A stretch of DNA of 64,000 nt from Norana najaformis (Eukaryota; Annelida; Clitellata; Crassiclitellata; Hormogastridae). The stretch lies in the NCBI GenBank assembly GCA_964023275.1, contig OZ029914.1:36258424-36322423 (forward strand), read 5' to 3'. Every line of letters begins with the position of its first letter. Within the stretch, counting starts at the first letter, position 1. This document shows, piece by piece, positions 56,330-64,000 of this stretch. The notes beneath the pieces were generated by a model. It was not told where the DNA came from and did not search any database. It was given only the letters and a program-made list of their open reading frames with translations. Both the position numbers and the translations under genes were made by a program.

Positions 56330-58140
56330 CGCAACTAATTAAGAAAAGTCATTAATTGCAATCATAGCCTTTCTATGCATATAAATACGCACGGTCATAG
56401 GAGTGTTTTAGTTAAATAACATAAAATTTGGCTAATTGATATGACGAGGGCTTTCAGTTTCGGTTTGGACGGAGCAGGGTACAGAGCTGACCAGTAGAAG
56501 AAAACAACATCTGAGTAGAGAGTACGTCTTATTTGTGTTCTTTGAGATTTTTCTTGAAGATAATTTCTGATGCGATTTTGATAAACATTCTGTTTATGAC
56601 TCTGGCCTCAACGTCCTGTACAACCATAATTCGAGTTGACAATATTTGCATATATTTCCTCAGTTTATTCACTTGACATGGTGTTTTGGCGGTATTTTGA
56701 CATTTGATTTTCTTTTCTCTGCCTTAGAACGTTATAAATTGCTCATTATTATAATGGTTGCCAGATACATTAAAGATTCAGCCAGTGGAAAATTATGTCA
56801 CTTTCACTTTCACTCTGAGTAGGCTAAATAAAGCTGTTACGTAGGCTAGAATACTGAACATATAGCTGTATACAGGTAACGAATAACCCAATTAGGTCAT
56901 TGCGTATATATGTATTCGAGTAACACGCTTTTCTTGACGAACTTAAACGAAATTCTTGCTCATGAATTAGCGAGATTTGATTGAGAAGGTGACATCGTAG
57001 ACTCTCTCACTGGTAAGACAGAGCATTTAAATTGTCGTCGGTCTTAAGATGTTTTGATCAAATATTTTCAAGGAACTGAAGTTGGAGTATACAGTATACC
57101 GATCTATTCTGCTAAAATGTTGAATGTTCTAACTTATCGTTTACGCATTTTGAGCATGAAAGATAAGCGTACGTGTATTTACTGTCATCAGTCAATGTAG
57201 CTAACTACAAAACTGTTTAAGTAGACGGAACCGACGCTTCCAATATAAGCTTTTATATTAAACAAAATATAATTTTATTACAACTTATTAGCCTGGCCAG
57301 TTTAACGTGATTCAGAACATTTGAGTAGGTTGGTTTCGTTTTTGTGGTCTAATCTACGTGCACTGCTTCCGACTCCTCACCTTACCAGACCCCTTAATCT
57401 CAATTCCACCAGCGACTGCTGGGTCTGTCTTTAAAAATCGTCTTAAAATCAGTTCTATTTTCAAATCATATCGCCTCATTGAAATACGGAAAAAATGGTA
57501 AAAATTGGACTTTGTGAATAACCCTTTAGTTTCATATAGCTAAAACTTTAAAATTATGTAAAATTGGGAATTATATGGTTTAGCCTGATTAGTCCAGAAG
57601 CATTCTTACTTACTATAGAGCTTTACTTCTCTGAATAACAAATCTAGTAAGTCGTAAACATGTTGAGCTGTATTAGCTAGGCTTGTTTGATAATATTATC
57701 AACAAAATTAAACCAAAGATACAGACACATGAAGTGGACTTTGAACAGGCTCAATGAACTGACTATCTAGCTTTTATTGAATCATCAATCAGTGCGAGTA
57801 GCCATCCCAACTACATCTCCGACCGTTAGGTTTTAAGACCCAGTTTATGTGCATTAATTTCTATAGACTGTAAGAACTAACTCATGGACAAACTGTTTTC
57901 AAGTAGGTCTAGCAAGCATGGCCATAAATGGGTGCAAGGTAGTATCGTAAAATGAGTTTCTGAGAGTTAAGATTGATTTACGTTTACTCAAGAAGGTTGA
58001 AATAGAATTACTTGGCTTACTGATTATAGACATGACATCGAGCAATGAAATACAATCCAAAATCATGTACAGTATCATCCTGCATATCAGTTGGGAAGAT
58101 GCTAGACGCTGAATTTCAAAATAACATGCAAAGTTAAAAA
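56330..58140. other. Gene-poor intergenic region
   Basis: No exon, repeat or RNA gene could be supported here. The sequence is AT-rich with scattered short frames. Confidence 0.45.
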
Positions 58141-58142
58141 CA

Positions 58143-58425
58143 CATCATCATTATCACCATCACAATCAACATCATCATCATCCTCGTCGTCATCATCATC
58201 ATTACCATCATCATCATCATGTGTGGCGTGCCCTTCCTAGAGGGTTACCGTTTCCACTACACACTGCCATGCGCCTCTATTTTGGGCTCGTTTTCAGGGC
58301 GTTTATTGCCCAAAATTAGCGGAGCCATATCGGACACCACCATGCGTGTCCATGTATGGCGAAGGAGTGTCTTCCAGTTCGTGAGGGAGTGGTACAGTAT
58401 ATCCTAGGAAGGAAAACTCCCTTCC
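58143..58425 (-). repeat. Interspersed repeat with (ATG)n tail
   Basis: A CATCAT microsatellite (58143-58222) abuts a GC-richer body of about 200 bp. Read on the minus strand the body precedes an ATG-repeat tail, the same arrangement as the LINE at 5.5 kb. The body has a 62-codon frame on plus but no recognisable domain. Class not determined. Confidence 0.4.
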
Positions 58426-58837
58426 TTGTTGATGAAAACGCTACTAAATTCAAATAAACTGTAATGGAAAGTGTCAGTATCAACAACGATTACGCAATGA
58501 AAAAGCCCAGCTGAAGCGGATCGATCTATACAAACATAGCTAATTAAATTAGCTATATGGTTGGCAAATGGTATTTACCTTAGGTTAAACTGAAACTGAA
58601 TGACCCGTATGAGAGAAAATAAAACATTTATGTTACGTCTCAACAAGAGCAATAAATTTAAATGAACTCCGGCCTGGGCACAATCTTCCCCTTTCAGTTA
58701 CCAATATTCCTTCAGCTCAAGACCCTTCATTCTGGTCATTTATGATAGAAAAGTCATATGAATTTTGCATTTATCTTACCTACGCGCTGAAACCGCAGCT
58801 CTAAAGCTCTAGCTTTGTCTTGAATGTTTATTTCTAG

Positions 58838-61800
58838 AAACCTTCAGCATCATGGATTTCCTACATGTATGGATGGAAGCATATGAAGAATCTATTAGAC
58901 ATAGAGTGTCTTCCGACATAAAGTATGAAGATGAAAACAATGCAACTGACGGGCAAGTTGACATAGAAAATGCCACACATGTTTACAACAGGGAGCCCGA
59001 CGGCGATGAACTTGTGGAGGAAACGGTTGCAACGACATCGTTTAAGTACAAGCTATGGCGTAAAGTTTACGACAGATCAGCACATATTAATGCAAACCAT
59101 GGCTTGGAAGGTCGCGTTGTGACCGAATCAGAAGCTTTTCTGCCATCAGAACTGAAAATGGCGACAGGATTCAGTCTCATCTGTAGAGATCTTTTCTGTT
59201 ACCATAGCAACTACTCTTATATTGGCAAACCCCAAAAGACTCCAATCGGTCCTGGAATGATGAATGCGAGACTTATTCTTGACTTCTTTCGACATCCAGC
59301 ATTGTCTCCAAGCCTGCGAATTTCCACGTTTGTCTTTTCTGGAAGCGCTTCTGAAGACCTCAAGGCGCCTCCGACGGTCAAGAAAGTACAAGTGTTGAAA
59401 AATGATGTTAAAAGATCAGCCGAACTGATCGAAGCTAGCGATTACGATATTATGCTAGTCTTGGAAGACATCCTGTCAGGGTCAAGGAAAGTCAACTGTG
59501 GTGTACAAATAGAAACGGAAATAACTAGTCCGGGATATCTCAGAATTAAAATCCAGGACAGCAGTCTTGTGAAAAAGTTTCCATGTATGTTTGACGATCG
59601 TAGGAGGCATTATTATCTGAGTCGTTTGGCTTGCGACGCTTTGAACTCTACACAAATCGGAGATATGCTGAAAGCTTTGAATAACAAAAAGAAAGGATGG
59701 GTTCGTTTCTCAATGGACGCTGAAAGAAAAGGTCCTGCAAGAAAAAACTTCTTTCAGCTGCTTATTAGAGAATTCGCTAATGAAACCGATATTGAGAGAT
59801 ATTTTCCTTTGGAAGTTGACCTTGTAGGAGCGCTTCCTTGTCCCGAATGGCCGTCACCTGCAGCTGAATGGCTTTTGAGAAACCGTAGCAGTGGGTGGCC
59901 AAACAAGGAGCTCATTGAACATATTCGTTTAGCAGGGTGCCACATAGTAGGGACTTCACACTGCAACAGCGATTGGCCAGATGTGGAATTTCGATTCTCA
60001 TTTTCGAACCCAGAGATCTTACTATCAAAGTCAATCGCGTTTGAGCAGAAACAATGCTACGCGTCGTTTAAGGGAATTGTAAAGCATGCCATCGGGAAAC
60101 TGGAAGAAGAGCAGGGGAAGGAAATAAAGTTGAAATCCTACCACTTGAAAAACGTGTTTCTCTGGATCTGTGAAACTATTCCGCGAGAAGAATGGCTTCA
60201 GCAAAATACATGGCCGAAATGTCTTCTATTTATGATAGATCAGTTGTTATTTTGTTTGGAACAAAGAGTTATGCCAGGTTATTTCATTCCTCAGTGCAAT
60301 CTCTTCGACCCAGTTCCTGCAGAAATATTCGACTGTCTCAAAGCTAAAATTTTAAGTGTTCGACAGTATCCGCTGACAGCAGCAATTGGATTTTTAAAGG
60401 CTACGGTGCTGTACAGAGACATGAGTTTGGAGCGTATGTTTAATCCCCTCCTGCAATCACAAACAGATGGAAGCCAATTAACGGCATTAAACTGCTTACA
60501 GGGGTTAATTATTGCTTTTGACTCGAATAGTAAAAAAAGATTTGGTAAAAAGGCTGCAATTTATGATACATTTGCCAGCTGGTGTAAGTCGCAGAATAAT
60601 CTTAGTTTTTCAGATTGCCTGTGCAGAAAGTTTTCTCTCTTTGATGTTGTTTACTTGGACATCACTTATCATGCTGACGTTGCTGAGGACAGTTTGAAAG
60701 ATTTCGCTGAACGAGAGTCATCGTCACTTGTTTTAAGTAAGCTTGCACTGTGCTATCATGAAGAAATTTTTGTAAACCCGACAGCTGAAAAAGAAAGTCG
60801 CAGGGAGATTTATATAAGAAAGGCGATATTGTTGTTCGAGAAATCAATTGCCAGAGAGCAAAACTGCAATGTCTTGGAATATGCGTTATTCTTGTACGAA
60901 TTAGGACGGTACAAAGCAGCAATACAAGCTTTAGAATTAATGATGAAAGTAATACCAAAAGTAACAAACGAGTCAGAGAACGCTTTTGAGATACGACTGA
61001 TTAAAACCTTTGTAAGAGAGGCAATTGGTTGGCAAATGGATGAACAAATCAGTTGCGGAGACACAAGCTTACAGCCGATATCATTTGCCTACTTTCTTAT
61101 TGTAAAATGTTACTTCAACCTAAAAGACATTGAGGCTTCTTTAAAAACTGCGATCGAGTTTCAACAGTACTGCAGTACGCTTGAATCATCTCAGAGCCAT
61201 TTGAGTTTCTATCTACTTGGACTGGCTTACGATCTACTTAAAAAGGAAGACAATGTTGAGAAGCTTATCCGGAAGGCACTGCAATCTAAGTTGCTCTCTT
61301 GTGGGTTTGCGCCTGCAGCTCAGGGTAGAAAATCATACCCCAGATGTTTTCATGTTGACCCCATATTGGCCTTAGGTTTTTGGGCTGCGGGGATATTCAG
61401 CACAGACGATGGCGCCCAGAACTTCTTGGATGGCATGCGTAATCGTCTGAGTGAAATTCCGTTTTCCGGAAGTCATATTTCGAAGATCACGTTCTTTTGT
61501 TTCTCGCTGCTAATGCAGTCGTCTTACCCTCATTGTAATCAGTTTATGACATCGGCCTCTCCGCATTTTCATTTATTAATTCTTCCCATTAGGTGGTCAG
61601 CAATGCATCACATTCAGACTCCGTCGAATAAACTCTACTACGCTCATCTAATGATGCACCTAACAACTGGCGAAGCAATTCTGCCGGTTCTGTTGGAAGT
61701 CATTGAATCGGAGAAAATGCATCCGATATCGATCATCATCTGGCCCAAGGAAATGAGGAATATAGTTGATGAATATGTTCGCAGAGAAGTTGATGAAGCA

Positions 61801-62283
61801 GAAGAGAGTGGCTTTATAGCCATTCCGTCTGTTGTATATGCTTACTATCTGCTGGCTAAGCTGCACTTACGCTTGAGCAAAACTGAAGATCATGCACAGA
61901 CGATGCGTGAGTTTGAAAGTTTGTGCCTGGACATGGAGGATGTATCTCCTGTGTCCTACCGTCTCCTGGGGTACGCCTATTTACAACTGGCAGACCATGA
62001 AGAGTCTATAGATGCACAGAACCAATGCATGGAACAGCATCTGGAGAATTCGTCATGTGGTGTGGACAAGCGTACAAGTGTTGTTCACACAAAAACCGGG
62101 TCAGCGACTCCTTTAAGTGTTCTTCAACAGCGATCATTTTATATGGAATTGACTGATCAGATAAGCACAACGTTTCTAGCAATCTTCACTGACGAACAGC
62201 GTTCTTATGTCAAAGAAATTCTTCCATATTTTGAATATGGCTCTGACATAGAAACCTGTGCCTTATGCGATGCAGCCTCTTAA
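58838..62283 (+). CDS. Mab-21/cGAS-like receptor (cGLR-type nucleotidyltransferase) with helical-repeat C-terminus, 1143 aa
   Basis: The coding frame is 58852-62283, intronless; a pyrimidine tract and AG at 58837 suggest a spliced 5' untranslated exon ending 14 bases before ATG. Residues ~105-480 form a Mab-21/cGAS nucleotidyltransferase: S-G-S at 163-165, S-D-Y-D-I giving metal ligands D197 and D199, and E-V-D-L-V with D323 as the third acid, followed by C-P-x-W-P. The Mab-21 helical half contains F-R-F-S-F-S, L-K-N-V-F-L-W-I-C-E and C-L-E (to ~485). Residues ~490-1120 are predicted helical repeats of TPR type (e.g. A-L-F-L-Y-E-L-G-R-Y-K-A-A-I-Q-A-L-E). All three acids are kept, so cyclic dinucleotide or oligonucleotide synthesis is plausible. 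By family it would sense dsRNA or DNA in the cytosol and signal through STING. Such long Mab-21-TPR proteins are expanded in bivalves and relatives. A poly(A) signal is at about 62611. The ligand cannot be inferred. Confidence 0.88.
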
Positions 62284-62619
62284 ATCCTGTCCGGCTGCAA
62301 TTCTTGTGGAAGATGATATGAAAGGCCATAAAAATTTAACGCTTACTTGGCATAGGTCTAGGCAAACATTATGCAGAAAAAACATTATACAATTTTGTTT
62401 GGCCACCAGATTTACAACCACATTACTTAAGAACATTGATAATTTCAGTTCAAAGCTGGCATTTAAATAGCCTATATTTTGTGAAAGAATCGTAAGAAAT
62501 TCAGCTTTGATGTTACTCTCGAATTTTCTTACAGAATCGCCCTAATACGTTATGGCCGTTAATAGTCTATTACATTTAAACCATAGTTTGCAGCTGGATC
62601 GAACAAAAACAATAAACGG

Positions 62620-64000
62620 CCACTATGGATCGTATTGAATCATACTGACATTAAATAGCTAAGCTTAGTCAAGCGGATATTATAACTAAACTAAGAGCTG
62701 CTTTACTTGCGCGGTCTAATTCGGTTCTAATATGTATATCACTATAAAAGGTCATTATGTGATCCACATAATATATGCAATAACGAAAATAGTTTTGTTT
62801 GCTTAACTAACACATTCATTTAAAAATCAATCCCTATGTTAGATAACTTTTAGGCATTGCTAATAAAACCTTCAGCACATGTCATATAATGGTGGCATGC
62901 TATTCGCTAACGTAAGTATAGCAAAGCTAATTTCAGTTGTAATTTTGCCGAACAGTGTCCGGTATGGAGTGTTGGGGAGCATCCAGGTTTTTGTTCTGTT
63001 CTATAACATTTTCGACGAGATTTCCGCTGACAGTCTCGTTTCCAATATGACATTCTCTCTGTTGCATCTCTTGGTCAGTTGCTTGGTTTGTGTGACCTTG
63101 AGTTGCAGCTGAAAAGATGTTACACAAAACTGCGACCAAATAAGCCTCATTTATGTTTCAAAAGGCAACAAAAGACAAAAAATTTGGTCTTATTGAAATT
63201 TCACAAAATATATATGCTAATGTTGCACGTTCATTTTGAATAAAGAAATTATATTCAAAATTAATTATTTATGCACAATTGTTTGACTAAAATTATTTGC
63301 CTAAGAATGTTCGAAGGTACTCTTAAATTGAAGAAAAACTTTGCTTTAAATTGTTTAGGCATGCTTCTACAAACTGCGCAACCACTTCCTCACTCTTATT
63401 TGTTCTTAGTGTAATAAATAAACTTACAGCTTTTGTTGAAAACAAATATGCTCTCCAAATATTTTTAGTTCAATAGTACTTAATAGCATGTATTTGACAA
63501 AAGAAAAAATCACTTGCTCAAAACGGCCAATTGAGTGCTCAGATTTTTATAAGACAAAAACATAGAAGCTATTTAGTTGAATAAATTTAATGGATTTATA
63601 TTGCTAAAATCTTCTTCCAAAATGCTTTAAAATTACTTGCTTTAGATACATCAGATTCAGCACTTAAATCAGTGGCTTAAAATTGTCATGTATGCCGCAA
63701 AGTCTTTGGTGGCCGAGGCTTCAGTTCTCCCTTGATGCAAAATGGTCACCTTTTTGCAACATGCGATTATCGTTGTTTTTGGATAAAATCAACTTTCTGA
63801 TATGTAACCTCAATCATTTGCGAATTAAGTAACCTTTAACATTTGCTAGTGAATGCCGACAATAAGTCTGTTGGACTTAAATGGGTACCTGATATAAATT
63901 CTACGGTTTTAAAACCGCGGGGTTTAGCCCCTAAGAAAATCTAGCCGCAGCTGTTGCAAAATTATTGCCCCTATTAATTCAGACGTTTTAAGAACCACAT
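62620..64000. other. Downstream intergenic region, no gene supported
   Basis: AT-rich sequence following the poly(A) signal of the cGAS-like gene. Overlapping frames of 68-77 codons on opposite strands near 62880-63140 lack recognisable features. Nothing else was found to the window end. Confidence 0.45.

Noticed and set aside
1-64000. CRISPR arrays, bacterial operons or phage genes
   Set aside because: The window has spliced animal genes throughout; the regular repeats are microsatellites without unique spacers.

Overview
The window looks like nuclear DNA of an invertebrate animal. It is AT-rich and intron-rich, full of LINE and SINE debris and tetranucleotide microsatellites, with GT-AG (and probably some GC-AG) introns. 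The protein families point to a lophotrochozoan, most likely a mollusc or relative: paired farnesoic-acid-O-methyltransferase-like (FAMeT) domains fused to a Cys-rich PAN/Apple-like tail, a DEG/ENaC channel, a secreted Ly6/uPAR protein, and a Mab-21/cGAS-like protein with a long helical-repeat tail. The phylum is an inference from family content only.

Layout. (1) 1.2-9.1 kb, + strand: a nine-exon secreted FAMeT-FAMeT-PAN gene (gene A, 438 aa). (2) 10.9-14.2 kb: a decayed copy of its last two exons, with a complete Chapaev3-like DNA transposon (11.2-13.6 kb) sitting in the intron between them. (3) 14.7-29 kb: gene-poor DNA with a minus-strand family of small coiled-coil proteins (genes at 17.8-18.4 and 21.5-21.9 kb, fragments near 14.8 and 28.4-28.8 kb), a second, diverged Chapaev3-like transposon (25.2-27.8 kb), a 466-bp MITE, a SINE and LINE fragments. 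(4) 29.9-42.2 kb: a seven-exon DEG/ENaC channel gene (33.5-40.7 kb, 601 aa) bracketed by two direct copies of a segmental duplication that carry relics of the channel's first exon. (5) 44.6-51.6 kb: a second FAMeT-FAMeT-PAN gene (gene B, 436 aa) with the same nine-exon phase pattern as gene A. (6) 53.3-54.7 kb, - strand: a two-exon Ly6-like gene whose signal-peptide frame is off by one base in an A-run. (7) 56.2 kb: another last-exon relic of the FAMeT-PAN family. (8) 58.9-62.3 kb, + strand: an intronless 1143-aa Mab-21/cGAS-like receptor gene with a complete catalytic triad.

How the parts relate. The FAMeT-PAN and Ly6 products should be secreted, the ENaC product is a plasma-membrane cation channel, and the cGAS-like protein is a probable cytosolic nucleic-acid sensor. 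There is no operon logic. The window records local duplication (FAMeT-PAN genes, the ENaC 5' region, the coiled-coil family), decay of the extra copies, and repeated transposon insertion. All exon chains for the multi-exon genes were built by hand from splice signals, reading-frame phase and paralogue comparison. In each case the summed coding length is a multiple of three (for the Ly6 gene only after removing one base).
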